The position numbers and the translations under genes are program-made. This document shows, one piece after another, positions 51,446 through 61,939 of a stretch of 64,000 nucleotides of DNA. The stretch's first letter is position 1; each line of letters opens with the position of its first letter. Location of the stretch: contig NW_003546244.1 of the NCBI RefSeq assembly GCF_000090795.2, forward strand, positions 895,891 to 959,890, in the 5' to 3' direction. A model generated the notes under the pieces. It was not told the DNA's origin. It did not search any database and worked only from the letters and a program-made list of their open reading frames with translations. The DNA is from Amphimedon queenslandica. Taxonomy: Eukaryota; Porifera; Demospongiae; Haplosclerida; Niphatidae.

Positions 51446-52446
51446 ATAGGCTATCATATTCTTGCAATACATTACATGCAGACACGACCCAACAATAAAC
51501 AAAACATGCATATATGCACCTGCCCATCTCTGCACAGCTGATGACCACATGAGCTGTAAGACCACAACTCAACCTCCCTCTCCCTCTCTCTCTCATCTTC
51601 CTTACTTGTTAAACCTGCTGCTAAGCTAGCAGCTGTTTCATCCATTATACTCTCATTGACACTACCACCATTACTACTACCAGCAGGTCCATTACCTGTA
51701 CTTGACTGGATTCAAGTACAGAGAGGAGGAAAAGAGGAGGAGAGAGGAGGAGAGGGAGAGAGGGGGAGAGAGAGAGTTAACATAAAACATGTACATTGAC
51801 ATACCAAAATAATAATGATGTTATACTGTACACAAAATATTTTCTAAAATGGCAACAGCATAGCATGACATGAAAACAACACTAACCGTTTTAATTATTA
51901 ATTATAAGCATTATTACAAATGTTCTTATACGTGTCACATAGCAGTCAAGCACACATACATATCAGAGACATACACGAGTTTAAACAAAAGACAAAAAGA
52001 GAAGAAAAAGCTATGTACATGTAATAGGAAGAAGAGACTATGTAATTAGTGTAATTGCAACAATCACACATACAATGTGCATTGTAATTTATAAATGAAC
52101 TAGAGTGTGATCTGATACATAGTATTCTGACTCTGTTTTGAATGTATTCTATTTAATGTGACATGAAGGCACTCATGTACATGTACACGTTGGCCTACTC
52201 ACCATAACTGGGTAAGAGGAGGAGGAAGAGGGGGAAGGAGCTAAACCTAGAGAATTGAAAGAGAAAGGAATCCCCAGCTGCTACCACAAATACATGACAC
52301 ATCATAATACTATAACATAATAATGATAAAAATACATGTCTGTTTTTGGAAGGAATACATAACATTAAATGAAACCACAGAAAAATAAAGATAATAAGAG
52401 AGAGGGGAGAGTGAGGGGCATTACCATCTTCTCTCTGATTAGACAT
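47388..52446 (-). CDS. TFDP: Transcription factor DP, E2F dimerisation partner
   Basis: DP proteins pair with E2F to drive cell-cycle genes. First exon: MSNQRED at 52446. Small Ser/Gly-rich exons follow ([35 protein letters not shown]), then [13 protein letters not shown] and [14 protein letters not shown]. The winged-helix DNA-binding domain reads [54 protein letters not shown] and [12 protein letters not shown]. The dimerisation and marked-box region reads [44 protein letters not shown] and [18 protein letters not shown]. The C-terminus (47388-48119) is about 240 residues of Ser/Pro/Thr/Ala-rich sequence with a short Gln run, much longer than and unlike the acidic tail of vertebrate DP1. 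Introns contain array F and an AAT microsatellite. It is divergent from TPP2. Confidence 0.95.
48575..49250 (-). repeat. Repeat array F in TFDP intron, about four units
   Basis: Same family, reverse orientation on the plus strand and therefore sense within TFDP. Landmarks GATACATATTGATGTCCTTA, AAAGTTTGAGCTGATTCC, AGTTATGGCCATT and CCCTGTACTATAGCCCATGG recur about every 180 bp. Confidence 0.9.
51373..51442. repeat. (AAT)n microsatellite in TFDP intron
   Basis: About 23 uninterrupted AAT copies, just upstream (minus strand sense) of the exon encoding [12 protein letters not shown]. Confidence 0.96.
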
Positions 52447-52833
52447 TTTAGAAGCTAAAAATAAGAGCGTGTGAGAGAGAGGAGAAGGAGGATTATTCAG
52501 CCAGTGAAGCAGGGCCGACTATTGCGTCGAAACGAGAGGCACACACAAAACTAGGCCTGCAGGGAAAACTGTCTTAAAGATGCAGTCAAATTGAGGGGAG
52601 CCTATAAAGGAGAGGGGTCTTGAGAGAGACAGAGAGAACAGACAAGAAAAGAAGATGAGTGGATCAGCAGCTCTCTCTCTTTGGCTCTTTCTCCGCGAAA
52701 ATCTACTGCGCATGCGCAATAGGGATGGGGAGGAAACCTGTTACCATAACAACGATCAACTGAGCCACACCTCTAATCGTCATGGTAACAGGCTCCGCCC
52801 TTACAATTTGGCTCAAGTCCCACCCATTTTAAG
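52447..52833. promoter_or_regulatory. Bidirectional promoter region, TFDP / TPP2, with E2F-like and NRF-1-like sites
   Basis: 387 bp lie between the divergent start codons. TGCGCATGCGCA at 52707-52718 ends 115 bp before the TPP2 ATG. An E2F-like site (CCGCGAAAA, reverse complement TTTTCGCGG) lies at 52693-52701. The TPP2 start codon sits in AAGATGGC, which resembles a YY1-type element overlapping an ATG. The functional role is inferred from motifs only. Confidence 0.5.
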
Positions 52834-55800
52834 ATGGCATCCGATGAGACGGACGATCTAAAACCTTTTCCAGAGCACTGCCTGATACCAAAGAAAGAGA
52901 CTGGAGCTGAGAGGTTCCTCTCTCGTTTCCCTGAGCATAACGGGAAGAATGTGGTCATTGCTATACTGGATACGGGAGTGGATCCTGGCGCCCCTGGACT
53001 CAGTGTAAGAGACACTGTCTTCTTTTCAGAGGACAATGCATTTTTTGGGAAATTTTACAAGTGTCTTTTAACAATAGGGTCTGTGGGTTATGGTTAATGC
53101 ATGTACATATACATCTCTATTTGCCTATAAACGTTGATTACTACACTGTAATCTGTTGCTAGAGATGTGCTAATATTATAGTTGTTATTTTATTATAGAA
53201 AACCCCGGATGGTAAATCAAAGATACTGGGACTGTATGACTCAAGTGGGAGTGGTGATGTTGATACCAGTGTGGTACGCACCACCACAAGAGAGATCGGA
53301 CGCGTTATTGATGGACTAACTGGAAGGAAATTAAAAGTATCACTCCATTACATTATCATGTGATTAAAGTATTGTCTGTGTGTGTTTTCTTTTTTTACTT
53401 AAGATACCTAATGGTTGGACTAACCCCAGTGGCAAGTGGCATGTTGGGGTGAAAGCAGCTTTTGAGCTATTTCCTAATCTCCTCAAGACGAGACTCCAGG
53501 TTAGTTTATTAAAATCACAAATAGAATATCCTTCTTTTTTTTGTAGAAAGAATTTGTTGAGAAGGAATGGAATCCAGCTCATTTACGTGCTCTAGCTGAG
53601 GCTGAGAGAGAATTAAGAGACTTTGAGCTTCACAACAGAATTGATGGGAACATAGTAAGGACACCTCAACGTGCTAATGAGTGCAATCATGTGGTGTTTC
53701 TGCTCTTGTAATGTATGTTCAGTTTAGGATTATAGCATAAATTTTAGTGATGAGCGAGTCCGGAGTAGTCGTTCTTTCAATTCCAAATGGAATCCTACTT
53801 GTATTAAAAGAGAAGTGGGAATTGTTTGAAACGATTCTCAATTAAGCCGCACCCTTTAATATTAATAATAGTTAATAAACCAGTAGATTGCTGTAATAGA
53901 TAACACGTTCATAGACGTAGTATTTGGAATCAGTATCCAGACAATTTCATTGATTCCAGTCTCAAAGTATTTAGAATCGGAATCGATTGCAAATGTCTGG
54001 ATTCACCCATCTTTAATGTTAATGTTTATTAAAGAATTCATTGGTAAAATGTATTGCGGGGACTTTTAGTTTTTCCCCTTCCAAAAAATATAAAGACCGC
54101 CATTTTGAAATAGGGTCAATCCTACAAAGAATATGATCTTGGCCCTGGCCTATTTATTGCAACTTTTTTGGAAATAGCATTGTGGGGCGTCCTCATAATT
54201 GTTATTACTAACCACATGTTAACAACTGTATGGCTTCTTTATCTTCCTTTAGAAAAACAGATTGAAGAAAGAGGATCTCCAGGCTAGAGTTGACATCCTA
54301 AACAGTTTAAATTCAAAGAATAACATAGCAGGACCTTTCTATGATTGCATTGTGTTTAATGATGGATCCTATTGGAAGTAAGAGCAGAGAAAGAATAAGA
54401 GTGGTTTATCCTCTAGGTGGTTGCTTATAATCTATTAATGCTCCTCTCACTAGAGCTGCTATTGATACAACCAAAGATGGCGATCTTCGTGACATTCCTT
54501 GTCTTTGCTCGTACAAAATAGCACAGCATTGGGTCAAGTTTGGATATAATGGTATAATAATGCATATATTGTACATAAAACATGTAATTTGTATTACTAA
54601 TCTCTCTCTCTCTCTCCCTCTTTCTACTCTAGATATGTTTAATTATTCAGTTAACGTCTATGACAATGGTAATCTTCTGAGCATTGTTACCACTGGAGGT
54701 CAGTCTAGTATTCACTCGCTCAATCCTCTCATCCTCTCTTCTCCAGGTTCTCACGGGACTCACGTGGCATCAATTGCAGCTGCTTATTTCCCATCATCTC
54801 CTGAGAAGAATGGTGTGGCCCCTGGGGCACAGATCATTGGTATTAAAGTTGGTGACACTAGACTGAGTACAATGGAGACTGGGCCATCTCTTCTTAGAGC
54901 TGTAAATAAGAGAGAGAGGGAGAGAGGGAGAGAGGGGTTAGGGGAAGGGGAGGGGGAGAGCGAGAAGGAGAGAGAGAGGGGAGAGAACCTTTAGTTATAA
55001 ATATGTACTGAATGTGCATGTACTGTTTTTGTTGTGGCGTGGTATTGAAAATGATGTTTATCTTTCTCTTTCTTTATAGTGCAACATATTAGCTGAGCTT
55101 CATTGTGATCTTATCAATTACAGTTATGGCGAGGCATCTCACTGGACCAATAAAGGGTATGCATATCCACATGTACAAATTTAACTTTTTTATTTTTATT
55201 ATCATAGAGCTGTATTAGAGGAATTCATATCACTAGTTAGGAAGCACAATGTTGTATTTGTAACTAGTGCTGGCAACAATGGACCAGGACTGAGTACTGT
55301 TGGGTGCCCTGGGGGAAACACTGAAGCACTCATTGGTAAGAGACATCATCTCCCTTTCTCTCTCCCCTCCGATTCTCTTTACCTTATTCACTTTTCCTCC
55401 ATTACAAAAGGCGTTGGTGCTTATGTATCTCCAGACATGATGGAAGGTACATATTCCATGCTGAAATCAAAACCAGGCATACCTTACACATGGAGCTCCA
55501 GAGGACCAGCGTAAGTCATGTACATATACATGTACTATAATTCATCTACAAATACATGTACATGTATGTACATGTTACATGTACTATGATCTATGTACAT
55601 GGGTATGGGTCACTACGGGGAAGGTATACATTCATCATAGTAGATGTACATGTACTTGCATGATCTTTGATCAACTTTTGAAATTTGAAGCAATTCTTAT
55701 GTTATAATGTTATTTATCTTAGTGCTGATGGTGATCTTGGTGTCTCAGTCACTGCTCCCGGCGGTGCATTCACATCAGTGCCAACGTGGACACTCCAGTG

Positions 55801-58800
55801 CAGTCAAATGATGAACGGTACCTCAATGTCATCTCCCAATACTTGTGGAAACATTGGTACGAAATGAATTATCTTTTAATGGAGAGTGTGTGGGCATATT
55901 TATGTGTATACATGTAGTTTGTGTCTGCTGGTTTAGTGTAGGATGTGAGTTTTGGTTTAGAATTAATTGTCTCCTCACTTGTTCATTGCTACATGTATGT
56001 ACATGCACATGTACATTAAATGTATTTCTTACTTTTCCTTTCTCTTAATTCTCTCCCTCTTCCAGCTCTGCTATTATCAGCTATTAAGTACAGGGGCTAT
56101 GACTATACTCCAGCTCTTATAAAGAGGGTCATTGAAAAGACAGCAACTCCTTTAGGATCTCACGATCCCTTCTCCATTGGACATGGAGTTATCCAGGTGC
56201 ACTCTGACTAAATATACTGTAATTATAACCTACTCTACCTCTACTGTATGCATAGGTTGACAAAGCTTATGATTATTTCAGAGAGATTACTACACTACCA
56301 ACCACCCCAGTTGATTTTAGGGTATGAGTGGCTATACTCCTGTAGTTTGAATGCGTTTTACTAACTGTTATTTCCTTCTACTACTACTACTACATGTACA
56401 TGTACATGTAATGTGCAGGTATCTGTCAGTGGTTTACAGGGACAGCAGTCAAAGTGTAGGGGTATCTACTTGAGGGAGCCTCATCATTTCAAGCGATCCA
56501 CTCATCACCTTGTCACAGTTGACCCTTGCTTCCCTGAGGACACCAGTAACTATGAGCGTTATTATTATTTGTCTTATTTATGTTTGTACTACATGTGGTT
56601 GGATTTTAGGCCCTCGTGATAAATTGGACTTTACCGAGAGGATCACTCTTGTTCCTACGCAGCCATGGGTCCACTCATCCAAGCACATTATACTAGCATC
56701 ATCAGGTTAGTGTACCTGTCTGATATATGATCAACTCTTTCTCTCTCTCTCTCTCATACATGTAGGAAGACAGTTTAGTGTGACTATTGATGAGTCTGGT
56801 CTTGAACCAGGAGCTCATTATGCTGAAGTAAGTTCATTAAAATATTTTTAATGTCTTTTCCTCTTCTTTTCCTTCTATCCTCCTACTGGGTTATTCCCTC
56901 CCTCCCTCCTAGGTTCTTGGTTATGGTTCCAGAGAAGACAAAGGCCCGTTGTTTAGATTGCCAGTGACAGTTATAATGCCGACACCTTTAACAGACAAGT
57001 TAGAGAACAGTATATGTACATGTCTACATGTAGGATTATTTATTTATGTACATTATTATATTTCTGATTGCTTTATGTTAGGTTTACTTTTGATTGCCCT
57101 CAGCTCCAGTTATCTCATTCAACTATTAAGAGATATTTCTTTCATGTACCAACTGAAGCAACATGGGCAGGCAAGGAGAATAATAATAATAATAATTATT
57201 ATTATTATTGTTATTATTATTATTGTTATTATTATTATTGTTATTGTTATTAGAATTAAAGTTTACAAGCCACAATGAAGTGACTCGCTCTAAGCTTTGG
57301 GTGCACACCATTCACCTTTTGCCAGAGAAAGCTTACAGAGAGAAAGAAACCTTAGACTCCATCATACTAGAACCAGAAGCAAGCAACACGCTCATCGTCC
57401 CAACTGTGGTAAGAGCCCCGTTTCTATGGTAACCGGTTGTTATGGCAACTGTTGCTAGGGTGGACATACAATGGAGCTGGTTGTGACCCAGTATTGGACA
57501 GAGCTCCATCCGCTGACTGTGTCTTTTAATGTTTCATTTCATAGTCTGTGTCCCTCATCCAATAACTTTATACTGGTGAGCACATGTGCATGTACACAAT
57601 ATGTACATGTACATGTATTTGTAGTACAGTTACATGTATATCTTTGATGCTATATGTCTTCCTCTCTTAGCATTCCAACACATCATGGACAAGACTTGAT
57701 GTGTCCTGCAATTACAGACTAGAGGAGCTGTATCCTGAATTCAAACTAACTCACCACTGCCTAGCAAGACGGTATAACTTGTGTTTGTTGTGAATGGTAT
57801 ATCTTTATTGTGTTGTTGTTTAATAGGCCAACTGAAGCTGTTATCAAGCCATTGAGTAACACAAGGCAAGTTCTAATAGATGGTAAACAGATTTATGAAC
57901 TAAGACTCACGTATAACTTCTATTTGGTAAGTGAGGGATATTGTACAAATGAAGCACTCTTTGCTTCCTTTCTGCTATAGAGTAAGACGTGTGAAGTGAG
58001 ACCCAATGCTCATTTATTGAGTGATTTATTGTATGAGAGTCCTTTCTGTGGTCAGCTCTGGATGGTTTATAGCTCAAATAAACAACTGATGGGATCTGGT
58101 GATGCATACCCTAAGAATTACTCAGTCAAACTTGATAAAGGGAACTATACTGTTATACTGCAGGTAATGCGTCAATGCATGGATAGTAGTAGCAATTAAG
58201 ATCCTTCAATAAATTAATGTATTCCTTTTCTCCTTGTCACTTCTTTTAAGGTTCGTCATGCTACCAGATCAGAGTTGGAGTCACTCAAGGACCTGCCCAT
58301 CACCATTGAGATCAAGATGCCTACTTACATACTAGTGGATATTAGCCCAACACGCTGCGGTCAGACCAAGTGGGGATCCACCATAACAGCTAAGCCAGGC
58401 TCTACTCTACCCCTGTATGTATTTGGGCCTTCAGATGACAGGTACCTCCTTGTCATACATGGTACATATACTAAGTTATCATTTGTGTTTAGAGTAAGTA
58501 AGTCAGCTGGTCCTAACACCAGTCCTGGTGATTTCTTGACTGGAACATTCACTCTATCAAAGAATGACTTAGTCAAAAAGAAAGTAATTATGCTCTCAAT
58601 CATAATCCTTATCTCTTATGTGATTCTTATAAATATACATGTATATTATTATTCTTGTGGTTGTATTTGTAGGTAGTGTATCCTGTTCAGTATATTCTTG
58701 GTCCTAAAGCTAGCAGAGGTAACTCTGGCCCTCCCAAGAAGAAGGAAAAGGATTACGAGGGAGCTCTTAAAGAATTTAGACTTCACTGGATGAGGTCTGA

Positions 58801-58862
58801 CATTAGCTTGAAGGCCATTATTATTGCATTATTATTATTATTATTACTATTATTATTATTAC

Positions 58863-58902
<40 letters not shown>

Positions 58903-60882
58903 TTAGCAAAGGGAAAGTTAGTCCTGCTGAGCTAGAGGAAGAATTTGGTGATGATTTAGAGTTCCTGATGGCTAGACTAACAATGATTGAAGCCGACAAA
59001 AAAGTAACAGAATTAAATTATTATCATCACTATATGCTGTATGTATTGATGCTTACCTTTCTCTTCAGAATGTATGGGGTGAGGAAGTTGCTACTATAGT
59101 GAGCAAGATCCAATCACAGGTATTCAACCCATCCATCACTGATTGCTAATGCAGGGTTTCTCACATTTGGAGCTACTTCAAAAATTTATTAAAAGTCCAA
59201 ATTTGATCAGAATCAGCTCAAAGTTGATAGACAGCATAAGGACATAATCAGAAAGAATTAAAAATGAAGAATTTTCTCATAGTCATTTTTGGTGAAATTT
59301 GGCCAAAATCCCTGTATTGTAGTACAGGGACTTTGGCTCGATTTTGGAGCAACTTAAAAAATTCATAAAAAATTCATATTTGATTGGAATCAGCTCAAAC
59401 TTGCTACACAACATAAGAACATGTATATGTATCAGGAAAAATTATAAAAATGAAAAATTCTCTCCTAGTCATTTTTGATGAAATTTGGCCAAAATCCCTG
59501 TACTATAGTACAGGGACTTTGACTCAATTTTGGAGCAACTTTAACAAGCGTAACAGGGTAAAAAATATTCCTATAATTGATTTCACCACCTTGCAAGTAC
59601 AACTTGGTCATTATTAAGACTTATAGAGGTTCTCTCTACCTTCTAATGCTTCTAGAGAAGTCTTTAGATAGTATCTCTATGTTCTCTTGCTGTTAGAAAG
59701 CTCTTAACTTTGTCCCATGTGTAAGCCGCCATTTTGTTTGCCGTGGCCACACCCACTCATGTAAAGGAGCGTGGGCGGGTGGTTGCTAAGGCTTGTTACG
59801 TTATTTCTCCAATACAACGTGTATAGAAGAAATGTAAGTGTGGACATACAAATAAATAAATATATAGATAGCGCGACGGTGAAATCAATTATAGGAACGA
59901 CCTGGGGGCTACGCCCCCAGGTCGTTAAAAATTTATAATAAATTCATATTTGATTGGAATCAGCTCAAACTTGCTACACAGCATAAGAACATGTATATGT
60001 ATCAGAAAAAAATTATAAAAATGGAGAATTCTTTCCTTGTGATTTTTGTCGAAATACCCTGTGTTATAGCACAGGGTTTTTTCCTAATTTTTGATCAACT
60101 TGAAAATCCACTGATAAGTTCATTTTACTAATGATGTAGATTAATGTAGACGAGATATTGGCACAGCAAGGGACAAAGACTGACCTATCACAAGATGCCT
60201 CAGAGAGATCAAGGTAATCCTTATCAATCGTATCATGATACTCTCATTCAATATGCATTTGTACAATCATAGTACTCTTGATAAGCAGAAGGCTACTCTT
60301 ATTGAAACAAGGATGCTTGAGGTAATTGGATTGACCACACTGATACATTTATGTCCCCCTCTTTCTCTCTAGTCTTCTCTGTTATTCAGACAGGATCCTG
60401 TTAATATTAGTCACTTATTAGTTATTTATACTGAACTGAACAAGCTATTGGATCAGAAGGACAGCAAGGTATTGAGTTTGCTTGTGTTAGTACTCTTGCA
60501 TCATTCTCAAGACATGTAATTGTTATTCTTGGGAATTGGGATCTGATAATACACGAATATCTCATTGAATTTGATTTTGATTGCATGTTGTTGTTGTTTT
60601 TGTGAGTTTAACTTTTTATTTGTATATTTTACTGAACTGTGTTTAGTTTTTTAAATCTTGTTTGTTAATGCAATGCATGTGCATTCATGATGCTCATATG
60701 TTCATCATAATATTGATTAGCTAAAAGGATTCAAACTGAAGCTAAGTGAATCCCTTGGTTTTCATGGACTGACTGCAAAACTCATTGAAGAGGAAATGAA
60801 TGATAAAGGACACAACAGAGTGTTTGAAGAGAAATTAGTTAAAGTGAGAGAGAGAGAGAGAGAGGGGAGAGAGAGCGAGAGA

Positions 60883-60940
<58 letters not shown>

Positions 60941-61099
60941 GTGAGAGAGAGAGAGAGGAGGGATACACAAGTCCTTAAAAATGACAATGTATTATTTTTC
61001 TTTTTGTAGTTGTATAGAAAGTTGGGCTGGGAGCATGCAGCTGTGTTGACAGAAGGCTGGATACCAAGAAAATATTCAAATAATTATCAAATATTCTGA
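52834..61099 (+). CDS. TPP2: Tripeptidyl peptidase II, giant cytosolic subtilisin-like exopeptidase
   Basis: TPP II removes tripeptides from the N-termini of peptides, downstream of the proteasome, and assembles into very large complexes. The ATG at 52834 opens [20 protein letters not shown], then [20 protein letters not shown]. The catalytic set is complete: Asp in [13 protein letters not shown] (about 52960), His in [16 protein letters not shown] (after 54747), the oxyanion Asn in [18 protein letters not shown] (about 55260), and Ser in [13 protein letters not shown] (about 55820). Family-specific segments follow: [62 protein letters not shown] and [19 protein letters not shown]. The C-terminal helical part ends [13 protein letters not shown] at 61099. 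More than 20 exons are present. A 48-bp intron at 54699-54746 splits the codon region just before the catalytic His. Introns host array G, a nested inverted-repeat element and GA and ATT tracts. Confidence 0.95.
53746..54013. mobile_element. Possible degenerate terminal-inverted-repeat element in TPP2 intron
   Basis: The left end AGTGATGAGCGAGTCCGGA and right end TCTGGATTCACCCATCTTT are imperfect inverted repeats (about 13 of 19 positions). The interior is rich in GGAATC and GATTCC. No clear target duplication is seen. It could be an old MITE. Confidence 0.35.
54699..54746 (+). other. TPP2: 48-bp TPP2 intron without stop, next to the catalytic His codon
   Basis: The exon ends ACTGGAG before GTCAGT; the intron ends CTTCTCCAG and the next exon starts GTTCTCACGGGACTCACG. 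Removing it gives [11 protein letters not shown], the subtilase His motif seen in all TPP2. The intron is 3n long with no in-frame stop, so retention would insert 16 residues. Confidence 0.85.
57180..57253. repeat. AAT/ATT tract in TPP2 intron
   Basis: An AAT run converts into ATT and GTT triplets. Together these can form a foldback. Confidence 0.9.
58820..58904. repeat. (ATT)n microsatellite in TPP2 intron
   Basis: About 28 ATT triplets with a few ACT interruptions run straight into the acceptor (ATTTTAG) of the exon encoding [18 protein letters not shown]. The tract therefore probably serves as part of the pyrimidine-poor 3' splice region. Confidence 0.93.
59150..60115 (+). repeat. Repeat array G in TPP2 intron, interrupted by an inserted element
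   Basis: Forward orientation units at 59150-59537 and again from about 59925 to 60115. A perfect CCCTGTACTATAGTACAGGG lies at 59496-59515 and a diverged copy at about 59308. Landmarks GGAATCAGCTCAAACTTGCT and ACAACATAAGAACATGTATA occur in both halves. The interruption matches the inserted element at about 59541-59925. Confidence 0.9.
59541..59928. mobile_element. Nested inverted-repeat element with GC hairpin inside array G
   Basis: A perfect 20-bp inverted repeat, TTCCTATAATTGATTTCACC at 59568-59587 and its reverse complement at 59878-59897, is followed directly by a 12-bp GC stem (CGACCTGGGGGC, loop TAC) at 59898-59924. TTAA occurs at both junctions with the host repeat (59541-59544 and 59925-59928), so a TTAA target duplication is plausible. 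It encodes no protein. The outer 5' end has no inverted partner, so the element's exact termini are uncertain. Confidence 0.7.
60846..60958. repeat. (GA)n tract in last TPP2 intron
   Basis: About 110 bp of GAGAGA with GGGA and GTGA interruptions begin at the donor site after the exon encoding FEEKLVK. Confidence 0.95.
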
Positions 61100-61939
61100 T
61101 GATGAAGAAAAATAACTAATTTATTAGATGCTAATAGGACAGAATAATAATATATTAATCTTCGTATTAAGTTTTTAAATAACTATGATTACAGTATTAC
61201 TATGATTACAGTTTTGTCTACCAAGCCACTGTTAGTTAATGTCATTAGCATTGTTATTGTTGTTATTTTAATAATCAAGACTATTGTTAATCTTTTTAAT
61301 GGCGTAGTGTTATTTTTCATTCTATATATGCCTACTGTTGCTTAGTGAATATAGTGCAATATTTTCTTGTGTCACTCTTTTTATAAAGCTTGAAGTGTGT
61401 ATGTGTGTAGGATAAACAAAAAGTGATTTCTTTTGTAACTAGTCTGGGCATAATTATAACTGAAATCACAATTCTTATTGTAAAGGTGTAATTGGGAATT
61501 ATTATCATTATTATTATACAACAACAACAGCAATAACAATTATTATTATTATTATTTTGTTTATTACTGTAACTAAAGGTTACCATAGATAGTCTACTAT
61601 CTATGAGGTTACGACAAATGAGATTACTTGTATTTGTTGTTATAAATGAGTAAATGATTATTTTGAAATGTTTAGTAAAGTCATAGATATGGTAGAGTTG
61701 TGTTTTTGTTATGATTTTTAATAGATAACTTTCCTCTCTCTGTAATCAGTGACTTTTATGCTATCAACTGTGTGCAGCCTATATTTTGGACTAAATACTA
61801 AAAGGAAGTAAACCCTAAGAGGAAACTGAAGGACACTATTGCACATGCGGTTTCCTTAACTTGATTGTACTGGTAGTATATATACCACTAGTCTTATTAT
61901 GCACCCAGATTAATTTGTGTCGTCTATTTCTTTGTTGAC
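61100..61939. other. Intergenic region between TPP2 and Ig/FN3 receptor gene
   Basis: AT-rich with short ATT runs near 61500-61555. A hairpin CATAGATAG-TCTA-CTATCTATG (61584-61605) is flanked by AGGTTAC on both sides. No gene is seen. Confidence 0.65.

Noticed and set aside
52300-52446. A continuous 83-residue protein starting [13 protein letters not shown]
   Set aside because: Only MSNQRED is taken as coding. A clean donor (GGTAATG) follows, and the next exon begins after TCTCTAG at about 52247.
57126-57311. Open frames made of poly-Asn, poly-Tyr or poly-Leu
   Set aside because: They arise from AAT/ATT microsatellites at 13109, 51373, 57180 and 58820 and have no conserved flanks.
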